A DNA stretch of 64,000 nt. It comes from CAVRCA01 sp965218045. GTDB taxonomy: Bacteria > Pseudomonadota > Alphaproteobacteria > Acetobacterales > Acetobacteraceae. Shown here in pieces: positions 9,053 to 17,520 of the stretch (positions are counted from its first letter, which is position 1; each line of letters starts with the position of its first letter). The stretch is from NCBI GenBank assembly GCA_965218045.1, contig CBDCJX010000011.1, positions 806,001 through 870,000 on the forward strand. Direction: 5' to 3'. A program made the position numbers and the translations under genes. The notes under the pieces are model-generated. The model ran no database searches and was not told where the DNA came from. It saw only the letters and a program-made list of their open reading frames with translations.

Positions 9053-10573
9053 ATGAACGCTCCCTTTTCGCCCGGCTTCGACACGTTCCGCGCCACCTAC
9101 GAGGACGGGCGCGGGTCGCTGGTCTGGTCGCGCGGGGTGGCGGACCTGGAGACGCCGGTCGCGGCCTTCCTCAAGCTCGCCCATGGCCGGCCGAACGCCT
9201 TCCTGCTGGAGAGCGTCGAGGGCGGCGCGGCGCGCGGGCGCTACTCGATCATCGGCATGGAGCCGGACCTGATCTGGCGCTGTCGCGGTGGTCGGGCCGA
9301 GACCAACCGGCACGCCCGCTCGGCGCCGCACGCCTTCGCCGCCGACGATCGGCCCGCGCTCGACAGCTTGCGCGCGCTCGTCGCCGAGACGCGGCTCGAT
9401 GTCGCCGACGCGCTGCCGCCGATGTCCGGCGGGCTGGTCGGCTATCTCGGCTACGACATGGTCCGGCTGATGGAGCGGCTGCCGGAGAAGAACGACAACG
9501 ACCTCGACGTGCCGGACGCGGTGCTGATCCGGCCCACCCTGTTCGCGATCTTCGACAACGTGAACGACGAGCTCACCCTGGTCGCCCCGGTCTACCCGCG
9601 CGCCGACGTGAACGCCCGCGCCGCCTGGGAGGCCGCGCAGGCCATGCTGGCCGAGGCGCAGGAGGCGCTCGATCGGCCGCTGCGCCACGCGACCCCGCCG
9701 GTCACCCTGCCGGAGCTGCCGGCGCCGAGCTCGAACTTCACCGAGGACGAATTCCGCGCGGCGGTGGCGAAGGCGAAGGAATACGTGGCCGCCGGCGACG
9801 TGTTCCAGGTGGTGCCCAGCCAGCGCTTCTCGGTGCCGTTCGCGTTGCCCCCGTTCGCGTTATATCGGGCGCTGCGTCGGATCAGCCCGGCGCCGTTCCT
9901 GTTCTTCCTCGATTTCGGCGGCTTCTCGATCGTCGGCAGCAGCCCGGAAGTCCTGGTCCGCCTGCGCCATGGCACCGTGACGATCCGCCCGCTCGCCGGC
10001 ACGCGCCGGCGCGGCGAGAACCACGACGAGGACCAAGCGCTGGAGCGCGAGCTTCTCGATGATCCCAAGGAGCGGGCCGAGCACCTCATGCTGCTCGATC
10101 TCGGGCGCAACGATGTCGGCCGGGTGGCGGAGATCGGCAGCGTGCGGGTGACCGACAGCTTCACCGTCGAGCGGTTCAGCCACGTGATGCACATCAGCTC
10201 GAACGTCGAGGGCAAGCTCAAGGCGGGTCTCGACGCGGTCGATGCGCTGGTCGGCGGCTTTCCGGCAGGCACGCTGACCGGGGCGCCCAAGGTGCGCGCG
10301 ATGGAGATCATCGAGGAGCTGGAGCCGGTCCGGCGCAACATCTACGCCGGCTGCATCGGCTACTTCGCCGCCAATGGCACGATGGACACCTGCATCGGCC
10401 TGCGCACCGCGTTGGTCAAGGACGGCACGCTTTATGTGCAGGCGGGGGCCGGCATCGTCGCGGATTCCGATCCGGCGGCGGAATACGAGGAGACCCGCCA
10501 GAAGGCGCGCGGGATGCTGCGGGCGGCGGAGGAGGCGGTCCGTTTCGCGGCAGGCAAGACCGGCGCACGCTGA
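9053..10573 (+). CDS. trpE: Anthranilate synthase component I
   Basis: A 506-residue chorismate-using subunit of anthranilate synthase, first step of tryptophan synthesis. The chorismate-binding core is clear: FQVVPSQRFS, then SSPEVLVRL, IRPLAGTRRRG, DLGRNDVGRV, the LVGGFPAGTLTGAPKVRAMEIIEELEP region, and YAGCIGYFAANG near the end. The N-terminal regulatory domain carries LLESVEGG, the segment that forms the tryptophan feedback site in the family. It has a GAGGAAG ribosome site. Its amidotransferase partner trpG is not adjacent: a TonB-like gene and a repeat gene lie between. Confidence 0.97.
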   Translation: MNAPFSPGFDTFRATYEDGRGSLVWSRGVADLETPVAAFLKLAHGRPNAFLLESVEGGAARGRYSIIGMEPDLIWRCRGGRAETNRHARSAPHAFAADDRPALDSLRALVAETRLDVADALPPMSGGLVGYLGYDMVRLMERLPEKNDNDLDVPDAVLIRPTLFAIFDNVNDELTLVAPVYPRADVNARAAWEAAQAMLAEAQEALDRPLRHATPPVTLPELPAPSSNFTEDEFRAAVAKAKEYVAAGDVFQVVPSQRFSVPFALPPFALYRALRRISPAPFLFFLDFGGFSIVGSSPEVLVRLRHGTVTIRPLAGTRRRGENHDEDQALERELLDDPKERAEHLMLLDLGRNDVGRVAEIGSVRVTDSFTVERFSHVMHISSNVEGKLKAGLDAVDALVGGFPAGTLTGAPKVRAMEIIEELEPVRRNIYAGCIGYFAANGTMDTCIGLRTALVKDGTLYVQAGAGIVADSDPAAEYEETRQKARGMLRAAEEAVRFAAGKTGAR

Positions 10574-10635
10574 GGCCGCTTCGACCGAGCCGACCCCGGG
10601 CGACCGCGCGGCGGCGCAATCGCCGGCTTGGCCCG

Positions 10636-11532
10636 ATGCTGGCCGGTTCGGCGGTGCTGCACCTGGCGGTGCTGGTCCTGCTGCTGGTCGGCATCAAGCT
10701 GGCGAAACCGCCGAGCGAGCCGTTGCCGCCGCCTTCGGTCGCGGTGATCTTCCAGGGCGGCGCGCCGCAAGGGCCGACGCAGCCAAACCCGGTGCCAGAC
10801 TCCACCGAGCCGGCGATGCCAGCCGCTCCCGCGCCGACGCCGGAGCAGCCACCCACTGCCGCGCCACAAGCTGAGCCGGAAGCGGCGCCACCGCAGCCCG
10901 AGCAGCCAGCGCCGCCCGAGCCCGAGCCGCAAGCGACGCCCGCGCCACCCAAAATGCCGCCGCGACCGCCGATGCCACCCGCGCCGCCTCGGGTGGAGCT
11001 GGCCCTGCCGCCGCCCACACCGGCGGCGCCGTTCAGCGTTCCCGAACTGCCGCCGCCTCCACCACCGCCGCGACCTTCCGTGGCGGCTCGACCACCGACG
11101 CCGCCGCGCTCGGCGTTCTCGCCAATGTTCCGCAACTGGAGCCTCGGCCAGCAGACGCCCCCCGCTCAACGCGGCGGCCAAGGCCCGAGCCAGGCCGGCT
11201 CACTCTCGGAGGCGGCGTCACAGATCAAGGGCGCGGAACGCCTGGGGACGGATTGGCGCAACGCGCTCGCCGCCTGGGTCGAGGCGCACAAATACTACCC
11301 GCAGCAGGCGGTGCTGAACAACGAGGACGGCAGCCCGCAAGTGGAGGTCCGGGTGCGCCGCGATGGCAAGGTGCAGTCGGTGATGCTGGAGACGCGCTCA
11401 GGCTCGCAGTGGCTCGACCTGGCGCTGCAAGGCATGTTCCGAAGCGCCCGCCTGCCGCCCTTTCCGGACGACGCCCGCGAGAACGAGATCACCTTCACCT
11501 TCACGATGCATTACATCCTGGTGCGCCGGTGA
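10636..11532 (+). CDS. TonB-family energy-transducing protein
   Basis: A 298-residue TonB-like protein. It has an N-terminal membrane anchor (residues ~2-22, LAGSAVLHLAVLVLLLVGIKL), a ~120-residue Pro/Ala/Glu-rich periplasmic spanner (residues ~28-160), and a C-terminal domain resembling TonB_C (WRNALAAWVEAHKYYPQQA, EVRVRRDGKVQSVMLETRSGSQWLDLAL, FTMHYILVRR). Such proteins carry proton-motive energy from ExbBD to outer-membrane receptors. No exbB, exbD or TonB-dependent receptor is nearby. The frame is open upstream with an Arg-rich stretch but no convincing start codon. Its 3' end overlaps the convergent repeat gene copy A by 22 bp. It interrupts the trpE-trpG order. Confidence 0.8.
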   Translation: MLAGSAVLHLAVLVLLLVGIKLAKPPSEPLPPPSVAVIFQGGAPQGPTQPNPVPDSTEPAMPAAPAPTPEQPPTAAPQAEPEAAPPQPEQPAPPEPEPQATPAPPKMPPRPPMPPAPPRVELALPPPTPAAPFSVPELPPPPPPPRPSVAARPPTPPRSAFSPMFRNWSLGQQTPPAQRGGQGPSQAGSLSEAASQIKGAERLGTDWRNALAAWVEAHKYYPQQAVLNNEDGSPQVEVRVRRDGKVQSVMLETRSGSQWLDLALQGMFRSARLPPFPDDARENEITFTFTMHYILVRR

Positions 11533-12215
11533 TGGCGCCCGATAACCAGCCGTCGGTGCCTCGCTGTCTGTGCCGTACTCGGGGCAGCATGGCTGGCGGA
11601 CTTCCCGGCAGACTTCGCCGGGCGACGTCCGGGTGGGGCGTGGGGTGGGGCTTGCGGCGGGGTGTCGGGCGTTGCGGCGGGCAACCCCTCGCCCGGCGCG
11701 TCGGCGAGCGCCGCCGGAGCGAGCGGTTGCTCCGAACGCGGCGGCGGCTTTGGCGGCAGCCGCAGCGGCGCGGGCAGCGGATCGTTGGTCAGTCGCCGCC
11801 ACAGCGGGCGCAGCAGCCGACCCGCTTGCGGCGACGCTGCGAGCAGCGCCTGCATCTCGGGATCATCGACCAGAGCCAGCAGCCAGGCGCCGAGATACCC
11901 GGCGCCGAATCGCGCCAGCACCGGGCCGCCCGGCAGCTTCTCCCCTCGCGAGGTCGACTCGGCCGGCTCGGCTGCCTGACGCGGCGCCCGGTCCTTGCGC
12001 GGCGCAAGCGTCCCGGCGGCGAACTGCGCATGCAGCGCGGCGAGTTTGCGCGTCGTGCGCTGCAAGTACTTCCACAGCAGCAAGGCGAGCGGCCCCAGCA
12101 CGTCGCGGTTCCGGGGGTTCCGGTCGACCCAATCGGCAAGCGTCCACCTCAGCCGCTCGACGAGCAGGCCGAAGCGGCACATCAAGCCGGTTGGGGTGGA
12201 GGGGGCTGGGGGCAT
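11511..12215 (-). CDS. Dispersed repeat-gene protein, copy A (unknown function)
   Basis: A 234-residue protein of unknown function. It is nearly identical over its first ~170 residues to the protein encoded at 46192-46851, with only about a dozen differences, clustered near residues 80-92. The N-terminal part (~1-75) is helical and basic with LLVERLRWTLADWVDRNPRN and LGPLALLLWKYLQRT. Residues ~94-145 form a second conserved block (KLPGGPVLARFGAGYLGAW, LLAASPQAGRLLRPLWRRLTN). The C-terminal third is Pro/Ala-rich and diverges after residue 200. There is no signal peptide. The ATG lies only ~8 bp from a promoter -10 box, so translation is probably leaderless. It sits between the TonB-like gene and trpG. 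Confidence 0.6.
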   Translation of the reverse strand: MPPAPSTPTGLMCRFGLLVERLRWTLADWVDRNPRNRDVLGPLALLLWKYLQRTTRKLAALHAQFAAGTLAPRKDRAPRQAAEPAESTSRGEKLPGGPVLARFGAGYLGAWLLALVDDPEMQALLAASPQAGRLLRPLWRRLTNDPLPAPLRLPPKPPPRSEQPLAPAALADAPGEGLPAATPDTPPQAPPHAPPGRRPAKSAGKSASHAAPSTAQTARHRRLVIGRHHRRTRM

Positions 12216-12261
12216 AAGCGGAGTGTATACGCCTCAGTTATTTGTGGTGTCAACAATTGTT
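11616..12261 (-). repeat. Dispersed repeat, copy A (inverted relative to copy B at 46146-46791)
   Basis: About 0.65 kb covering the promoter and first ~200 codons of the repeat gene, matched by an inverted copy 34 kb away. Similarity starts at an AACAAT-TGTT element upstream of the promoter and fades in the Pro-rich 3' part. I see no terminal inverted repeats, target-site duplication or transposase, so it is a dispersed gene family rather than a recognisable insertion sequence. Confidence 0.75.
12224..12253 (-). promoter_or_regulatory. Promoter of repeat gene copy A, with flanking palindrome
   Basis: Read on the minus strand there is a consensus -35 TTGACA (12248-12253), an 18-bp spacer and -10 TATACA (12224-12229). 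Only 8 bp separate the -10 from the ATG. A 10-bp palindrome AACAATTGTT (12252-12261) abuts the -35 and could be an operator. Copy B has the matching elements. Confidence 0.6.
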
Positions 12262-12301
12262 ATTCACCCCGCTGGCAATACCCACTGTCCCACCCACCGC
12301 C

Positions 12302-12333
12302 ATGGTCCGCGCAGGCGCGCGCAGGCGGACCAT
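12302..12333. other. Hairpin-forming inverted repeat upstream of trpG
   Basis: A perfect 9-bp inverted repeat, ATGGTCCGC ... GCGGACCAT, with a 14-nt GC-rich loop, placed 64 bp before trpG. There is no T-run on either side, so it is not a standard terminator. It could be an operator, an attenuator-like structure or a boundary of the inserted DNA between trpE and trpG. Confidence 0.4.
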
Positions 12334-12396
12334 ATACGTCTGTTGCATCGACCCCGCCGCGTTGACCGGCCGTGGCTTGCCGCGCAGGATGTCGAC

Positions 12397-12996
12397 ATGA
12401 TCCTGCTGATCGACAACTACGACAGCTTTACCTTCAACCTCGTCCACTTCCTGGGGGATCTTGGCGCCACGTGCGACGTGCGGCGCAACGACACGCTCAC
12501 CCCCGCCGAGGCGCTGGCGTTGCGGCCGGAGGCGATCGTGCTCTCGCCCGGGCCCTGCACCCCGAACGAGGCCGGCATCTGCCTGGACCTGATCGCCGAC
12601 GCGGCCGGGCAGCACCTGCCAATCCTCGGCGTCTGTCTCGGCCACCAGGCGATCGGCCAGGCTTTTGGCGGCGTGGTGCGGCGGGCGCCGGTGCCGATGC
12701 ATGGCAAGCTGAGCCAGGTGAGCCACCAGGGCAGCGACATCTTCGCCGGCCTGCCCTCGCCGTTCGACGCCACCCGCTATCACAGCCTGATAGTCGAGCG
12801 GGACACCCTGCCCGACGTGCTGACGGCCACCGCCTTCACCGAGGACGGGCTGATTATGGGGTTGCGACACCGCAGCCTGCCGGTGTTTGGCGTGCAGTTC
12901 CATCCGGAAAGCATCGCCAGCCAGCACGGCCATGAGCTTCTGGCGAATTTCCTCGCCATCGCCCGTGGCTCGAACCAGCCGGCGCAGGCCGCCTGA
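12397..12996 (+). CDS. trpG: Anthranilate synthase component II (glutamine amidotransferase)
   Basis: A 199-residue class I glutamine amidotransferase that supplies ammonia to TrpE. It starts MILLIDNYDSFTFNLVHFL. The nucleophile elbow is LGVCLGHQAIGQ, and the His-Glu pair is in FGVQFHPESI; MHGKLSQV and TRYHSLIVE are typical of TrpG/PabA. The ATG at 12397 is chosen because homologues begin at this motif; the frame is open much further upstream without similarity. PabA-type use in folate synthesis is possible, but the position before trpD and trpC favours tryptophan. It lies 14 bp before trpD. Confidence 0.96.
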   Translation: MILLIDNYDSFTFNLVHFLGDLGATCDVRRNDTLTPAEALALRPEAIVLSPGPCTPNEAGICLDLIADAAGQHLPILGVCLGHQAIGQAFGGVVRRAPVPMHGKLSQVSHQGSDIFAGLPSPFDATRYHSLIVERDTLPDVLTATAFTEDGLIMGLRHRSLPVFGVQFHPESIASQHGHELLANFLAIARGSNQPAQAA

Positions 12997-13010
12997 CACC
13001 CGCCGAGCCG

Positions 13011-14048
13011 GTGTCCAGCAACCTCAAACCCGTCCTGGCACGCCTCGCCGCGGGTGACAGTCTCACCGAGGAGCAGTCCGAGGCCGCGTTCGGCGTCATC
13101 ATGTCGGGCGAAGCGACGCCGGCGCAGATCGCTGGGCTGCTGATGGCGATGCGGGTGCGCGGCGAGACGGTCGCCGAGCTCACCGGTGCGGTGCGGGCGA
13201 TGCGCGCGTTGATGGCGCGGGTCGACGCCCCGGACGACGCGATCGACGTGTGTGGCACCGGCGGTGACGGAGCGGGTACGCTCAACATCTCCACCGCCGT
13301 CGCCTTCGTGCTGGCCGGCGCCGGCGTGCCGGTCGCCAAGCACGGCAATCGAGCCCTGAGCTCGCGCACCGGCGGGGCGGACGTGCTGGCGGAACTTGGC
13401 GTCGACGTGGACGTGCCGCTGGCGCGGCTGCCGGGGATCCTGCGCGCCGCGAACTGCGCCTTCCTGTTCGCGCCCCGCCATCATGCCGCCTTGCGGCACG
13501 CGGCGGGACCCCGGGTGGAGCTCGGCACGCGGACAATCTTCAACCTGCTCGGCCCGTTGGCCAACCCGGCCGAGGTGCGGCGTCAACTGGTGGGCGTGTT
13601 CGCGCCCGCGTGGGCGCGGCCGGTGGCGGAGACGTTGCAGCGGCTCGGCAGCACCTCTGTCTGGATCGTGCACGGACAGGGGCTGGACGAGCTGACCCTC
13701 GCCGGCGAGAACCAGGTGGTCGCGTTGCGGCGCGGTGAGATCAACGGGTTCGTGGTCACCCCGGACGATGCCGGCCTGCCACGGGCGTCGATCGAGGCGA
13801 TCCAAGGCGGTGACGCCGCGTTCAACGCCGCCGCTTTGCGGGCGTTGCTGCAAGGCGCGAAGGGGCCATATCGGGACACGGTGTTGCTGAACGCCGCCGC
13901 GGGTCTGATCGTCGCCGACCGGGCCGCAACCCTGCGGGACGGCGCGGCGCTCGCGGCTCGGATGCTGGACTGCGGTGCCGCCTGGCAGGCGCTAGAGGCT
14001 CTCCGGCGTGAAACCGGACTGGCGGAGAGCGTGGCCGCTTCGCGCTGA
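13011..14048 (+). CDS. trpD: Anthranilate phosphoribosyltransferase
   Basis: A 345-residue enzyme transferring phosphoribose from PRPP to anthranilate, the second step of tryptophan synthesis. The PRPP/Mg site is plain: DVCGTGGDGAGTLNISTAVAFV and KHGNRALSSRTGGADVL, followed by FAPRHHAA, RTIFNLLGPLANP and HGQGLDELTL. It starts at a GTG 14 bp after trpG, and the length is normal for the family. It belongs to the trpG-trpD-trpC-moaC-moeA run. Confidence 0.97.
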   Translation: MSSNLKPVLARLAAGDSLTEEQSEAAFGVIMSGEATPAQIAGLLMAMRVRGETVAELTGAVRAMRALMARVDAPDDAIDVCGTGGDGAGTLNISTAVAFVLAGAGVPVAKHGNRALSSRTGGADVLAELGVDVDVPLARLPGILRAANCAFLFAPRHHAALRHAAGPRVELGTRTIFNLLGPLANPAEVRRQLVGVFAPAWARPVAETLQRLGSTSVWIVHGQGLDELTLAGENQVVALRRGEINGFVVTPDDAGLPRASIEAIQGGDAAFNAAALRALLQGAKGPYRDTVLLNAAAGLIVADRAATLRDGAALAARMLDCGAAWQALEALRRETGLAESVAASR

Positions 14049-14097
14049 ACGGCCGATCGGCGCGCGAAATGGCGGAACGGCCGGACTGGGAGAGCAC

Positions 14098-14937
14098 ATG
14101 ACCGATTCACCCGATCAGGACGTCCCCGACGTGCTGGCCCGGATTTGCGCCGACACCCACGATGAGGTGAAACGGCGGCGCGCCCTGGTCAGTATCGACG
14201 CGCTGCGTTCCCGCATCGCCAGCCAGCGTCCGCCACGCGGTTTCGGCCGCTGCCTGATGGAGGCGACCGCGCGGGGCGAGTTCGGGCTCGTCGCAGAAAT
14301 CAAGAAGGCATCGCCGTCCAGTGGCTTGATTCGGGAGGATTTCGATCCGGCAACCCTGGCGCGCGCCTACCGTGACGGGGGGGCTACCTGCCTGTCCGTG
14401 CTCACCGACGAGCCTCACTTCCAGGGCAGCGATGACGACCTCGTCGCCGCCCGCCAGGCGACCGAGCTTCCCGTATTGCGCAAGGATTTCATCCTAGAGC
14501 CCTGGCAGGTGTATGAAAGTCGCGCAATCGGCGCCGATTGCATCCTGTTGATCATGGCCGCGCTGACCGACGAACGCGCGCGCGATCTCGAGAGCCTGGC
14601 CCGGGCGCTCGACATGGATGTGCTGGCCGAGGTGCACGACCAGCGCGAACTCGATCGCGCGCTCGGTTTGCAGACCCCGCTGATCGGTATCAACAATCGC
14701 GATCTCAAGACCTTGAAGACCGATCTTGCGGTGTCCGAGACGCTGGCGCCCTATGTCCCGCCGGAGCGGTTCCTGCTCGCCGAGAGCGGCATACGCGACC
14801 ATTCCGACGTGAACCGGCTGGTTGCCATCGGCATCCATTGCTTCCTGGTCGGCGAGAGCCTGATGCGACAAGCCGATGTCGCCGCGGCAACCCGCCGGTT
14901 GCTGCACGGCGAGGCCAGCGGGTCAGCGACCGCATGA
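14098..14937 (+). CDS. trpC: Indole-3-glycerol phosphate synthase
   Basis: A 279-residue TIM-barrel enzyme closing the indole ring (CdRP to indole-3-glycerol phosphate). Key blocks are AEIKKASPSSGLI with the catalytic Lys, CLSVLTDEPHFQGS, LPVLRKDFI, LAEVHDQREL, IGINNRDLKT and LAESGIRDHSDV. The frame is open 30 codons further upstream, overlapping the trpD end, but the ATG at 14098 gives the normal length. Its stop overlaps the moaC start (ATGA), so the two are translationally coupled. Confidence 0.96.
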   Translation: MTDSPDQDVPDVLARICADTHDEVKRRRALVSIDALRSRIASQRPPRGFGRCLMEATARGEFGLVAEIKKASPSSGLIREDFDPATLARAYRDGGATCLSVLTDEPHFQGSDDDLVAARQATELPVLRKDFILEPWQVYESRAIGADCILLIMAALTDERARDLESLARALDMDVLAEVHDQRELDRALGLQTPLIGINNRDLKTLKTDLAVSETLAPYVPPERFLLAESGIRDHSDVNRLVAIGIHCFLVGESLMRQADVAAATRRLLHGEASGSATA

Positions 14938-15413
14938 ACTCCAAGCTGACCCATTTCGACGCCCAGGGTCACGCCGCGATGGTCGACGTGAGCGACAAGG
15001 CGGTCACCGCCCGCACGGCGACGGCCCGGGCGCGCGTGCTCATGCAAGCCGAGACCCTGGCGCTGATCGAACGCGGTGAGGCGAAGAAGGGGGACGTGCT
15101 CGGGGTGGCGCGGCTGGCCGGGATCATGGCCGCCAAGCGCACCGCCGATCTGATCCCGCTGTGCCACCCGCTGCCGATTGCCGCCGTCACCGTGGATCTG
15201 GTGCCCGATCCGGCCGCCGGTGCGGTGGAGATCACCGCCACGGTGCGCACCACCGGCCAGACCGGGGTCGAGATGGAAGCGCTGACCGCCGCCAGCGTCG
15301 CCGCGCTCACCGTCTACGACATGTGCAAGGCGGTCGATCGCGGCATGCGCATCGAGTCGTTGCGCGTCGTGCACAAGGCCGGCGGCAATTCCGGCGCGTT
15401 CACCCAGGACTGA
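14934..15413 (+). CDS. moaC: Cyclic pyranopterin monophosphate synthase
   Basis: A 159-residue MoaC, which with MoaA makes cyclic pyranopterin monophosphate, the first molybdenum-cofactor intermediate. Family blocks are MVDVSDKAVTARTATARA, AKRTADLIPLCHPLPI, TGVEMEALTAAS and LTVYDMCKAVDRGM. Length is normal. It overlaps trpC by 4 bp and is followed by moeA. The trpC-moaC-moeA order is widespread in alphaproteobacteria although the pathways are unrelated. Confidence 0.97.
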   Translation: MNSKLTHFDAQGHAAMVDVSDKAVTARTATARARVLMQAETLALIERGEAKKGDVLGVARLAGIMAAKRTADLIPLCHPLPIAAVTVDLVPDPAAGAVEITATVRTTGQTGVEMEALTAASVAALTVYDMCKAVDRGMRIESLRVVHKAGGNSGAFTQD

Positions 15414-15436
15414 GGCGGCGGATCGAGGGAGCAGCG

Positions 15437-16645
15437 ATGATCAGTGTCGAGGATGCCCGCGCCCGGATTCTGGCGGGTTTGCGCCCGACCTCGGCGGAGA
15501 TCGTCGCGCTGGCCGATGCCTGGGGCCGCGTGACCGCGGCACAAGTCGCTGCCCGACTGACGCAACCGCCGTCCGATGTGTCGGCAATGGACGGCTATGC
15601 ACTGCGGGCGGTGGGCGGCGTGCTCGACGCGCGGCTCGTGGTAATCGGCGCGGCGCCGGCCGGGCACCCGTTCGCCGGGTCGGTGGGCGACGGCCAGGCG
15701 GTGCGGCTGTTCACCGGCAGCCTGGTGCCCGCAGGCGCCGACGCCATCTTGCTCCAGGAGGACGCCCAACGCGTCGGTGACCAGGTGACCGTCCGCGAGG
15801 CGGTGTCGGCCGGGCGTCACATCCGTCGTGCCGGCCAGGATTTCGCCGCCGGCGACGCGGTGCTGCCGGCGGGGCGGCGGCTGACCGCGCGTGACGTCGG
15901 CTTGGCGGCGGCCGCCAACCATCCTTGGATCGTGGCGCACCGCCGGCCGCGTATCGCCATCCTGGCAACCGGTGACGAGATCGCGTTGCCGGGCGAGCCG
16001 ATCCCGCCCGGCGGCATCGTCAGCTCCAACTCGCACGCCCTGGCTGCCCTGGTGCGTGCCGCCGGAGGTGAGCCGACCGTGCTTCCCGTGGTCCGCGACG
16101 ACGCCGCCGCGATCGCCGCGGTGGCTGACCAGGTACACGGGGCGGACATGCTCGTTACCACCGGCGGCGCCAGCGTGGGCGACCACGACCTGGTGGTCGA
16201 AGGATTGCAGCGGCGCGGTTTGATGGTGGATTTCTGGAAGATCGCCATGCGGCCCGGCAAGCCGCTGATGCATGGTCGGCTCGACACCATCCCGGTGCTC
16301 GGGCTGCCGGGCAATCCGGTCTCCGCCCTGGTATGCGCGATCCTGTTCCTGCTTCCCGCCTTGGACCGGCTCTCTGGCGGCCTCGGAGCACCGCCCGCCT
16401 CGGTCATGGCGATGGCCGGCGCGCCGTTGCGGGAGAATGATCTCCGCGCCGATCACCTGCGGGCCAGGATCAGTGTCGACGACGAATCGGGTCAGTTGGT
16501 CGCGACCCCATTCGAGCAGCAGGATTCCGCCATGCTGCGTCGGCTTGCCTTGGCCGACGCGTTGATCCTGCGCGAACCGTACGCGCCCGCCGCGTCCCAG
16601 GGAGCGCCGGTTCGTGTGATTCGTCTCGACACTCTGGGAATTTGA
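15437..16645 (+). CDS. moeA: Molybdopterin molybdenumtransferase
   Basis: A 402-residue MoeA that inserts molybdate into adenylylated molybdopterin. Recognisable parts are the substrate segment DVSAMDGYALR, FTGSLVPAGADAILLQED, and the MoCF-like domain with ILATGDEIALPGEPIPPG, SNSHAL, VTTGGASVGDHD and GLPGNPVSALV. The start ATG follows GAGGGAGCAGCG. The gene is 23 bp after moaC and is the last of the run before the lexA promoter. Confidence 0.95.
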   Translation: MISVEDARARILAGLRPTSAEIVALADAWGRVTAAQVAARLTQPPSDVSAMDGYALRAVGGVLDARLVVIGAAPAGHPFAGSVGDGQAVRLFTGSLVPAGADAILLQEDAQRVGDQVTVREAVSAGRHIRRAGQDFAAGDAVLPAGRRLTARDVGLAAAANHPWIVAHRRPRIAILATGDEIALPGEPIPPGGIVSSNSHALAALVRAAGGEPTVLPVVRDDAAAIAAVADQVHGADMLVTTGGASVGDHDLVVEGLQRRGLMVDFWKIAMRPGKPLMHGRLDTIPVLGLPGNPVSALVCAILFLLPALDRLSGGLGAPPASVMAMAGAPLRENDLRADHLRARISVDDESGQLVATPFEQQDSAMLRRLALADALILREPYAPAASQGAPVRVIRLDTLGI

Positions 16646-16664
16646 ATACGAATCGCGCAGATAC

Positions 16665-16692
16665 TTGACGCGCCATCGTGAACTTATATAGA
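16665..16692 (+). promoter_or_regulatory. lexA promoter
   Basis: A -35 TTGACG (16665-16670) and a -10 TATAGA (16687-16692) with a 16-bp spacer lie about 70 bp before the lexA ATG. The -10 is embedded in the LexA box, so repressor binding would block RNA polymerase. Confidence 0.6.
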
Positions 16693-16694
16693 AC
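16680..16694 (+). promoter_or_regulatory. LexA (SOS) box
   Basis: GAACTTATATAGAAC, an exact match to the alphaproteobacterial SOS operator GAAC-N7-GAAC. It covers the -10 region of lexA and implies negative autoregulation. This box type also supports the taxonomic assignment. Confidence 0.85.
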
Positions 16695-16760
16695 GCGGCA
16701 TCGGTTGCCGGTTTGTTCGGAGCGGCCGTCACGGCAACCCAGCACGGTAATGAGGGCGTT

Positions 16761-17495
16761 ATGCTTACCCGCAAACAACACGAACTCCTGGTCTTCATCG
16801 AACGGCATCTGAAGGAAACCGGTTTCTCGCCGAGCTTCGAGGAAATGAAGGAGGCGTTGGACCTCAAATCGAAGTCGGGCATCCACCGGCTGATCGGCGC
16901 TCTGGAGGAGCGCGGCTTCTTGCGCCGTCGCCACCACCGCGCCCGCGCGCTCGAGGTGGTACGTCTGCCGGAGGACGCCACGCCAAGCACGTCCAGGATG
17001 CCGGAGACGTATGTCGCGGCCCGCTCGACCGAGGCGCAGAATTTCTCGCCGAACGTCATCCACGGCGATTTCACACCGCGCCTGCCGGGGGTGCACGCCG
17101 CCAACGAGGCCGGCGCGGTGGAACTGCCGCTGTATGGCCGGATCGCGGCCGGGCTGCCGATCGAGGCGATGCGCGACGGCGGTTCGCAGATCGAGGTGCC
17201 GATGGCGATGCTCGGCAGCGGCGAGCATTTCGCGCTCGAAGTGGCCGGCGATTCGATGATCGACGCCGGCATCCTCGATGGCGACACCGTGGTGATCCGC
17301 CAGTCCGAGAACGCGGAGAACGGCCAGATCGTGGTCGCGCTGGTCGACGACAACGAGGTCACCCTCAAGCGGCTGCGCCGTCGCGGCAACTCGATCGCGC
17401 TCGAACCGGCCAACACGCGGCACGAGACGCGCATCTTCCCGGCCGACCGGGTGCGCGTGCAGGGCAAGCTGGTGGCACTGCTCCGGCGCTACTGA
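16761..17495 (+). CDS. lexA: LexA repressor
   Basis: A 244-residue SOS repressor. The N-terminal winged-helix domain (MLTRKQHELLVFIERHLKET through SKSGIHRLIGALEERGFLRR) binds DNA. The C-terminal S24 domain has the self-cleavage bond Ala130-Gly131 (RIAAGLPIE), catalytic Ser165 (VAGDSMIDAGI) and Lys203 (EVTLKRL). The frame is open 16 codons upstream, but the ATG at 16761 with GAGGG before it gives the family N-terminus. The promoter carries a perfect LexA box. The ~45-residue interdomain linker is long, as usual in alphaproteobacteria. Confidence 0.97.
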   Translation: MLTRKQHELLVFIERHLKETGFSPSFEEMKEALDLKSKSGIHRLIGALEERGFLRRRHHRARALEVVRLPEDATPSTSRMPETYVAARSTEAQNFSPNVIHGDFTPRLPGVHAANEAGAVELPLYGRIAAGLPIEAMRDGGSQIEVPMAMLGSGEHFALEVAGDSMIDAGILDGDTVVIRQSENAENGQIVVALVDDNEVTLKRLRRRGNSIALEPANTRHETRIFPADRVRVQGKLVALLRRY

Positions 17496-17520
17496 GGGCG
17501 GGCGTCACCCACGTAGCGAG

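Noticed and set aside
15314..17467. 717-codon open frame on the minus strand opposite moeA and lexA
   Set aside because: Low-complexity Arg/Gly-rich translation spanning two genes and the lexA promoter; a mirror of codon bias, not a gene.
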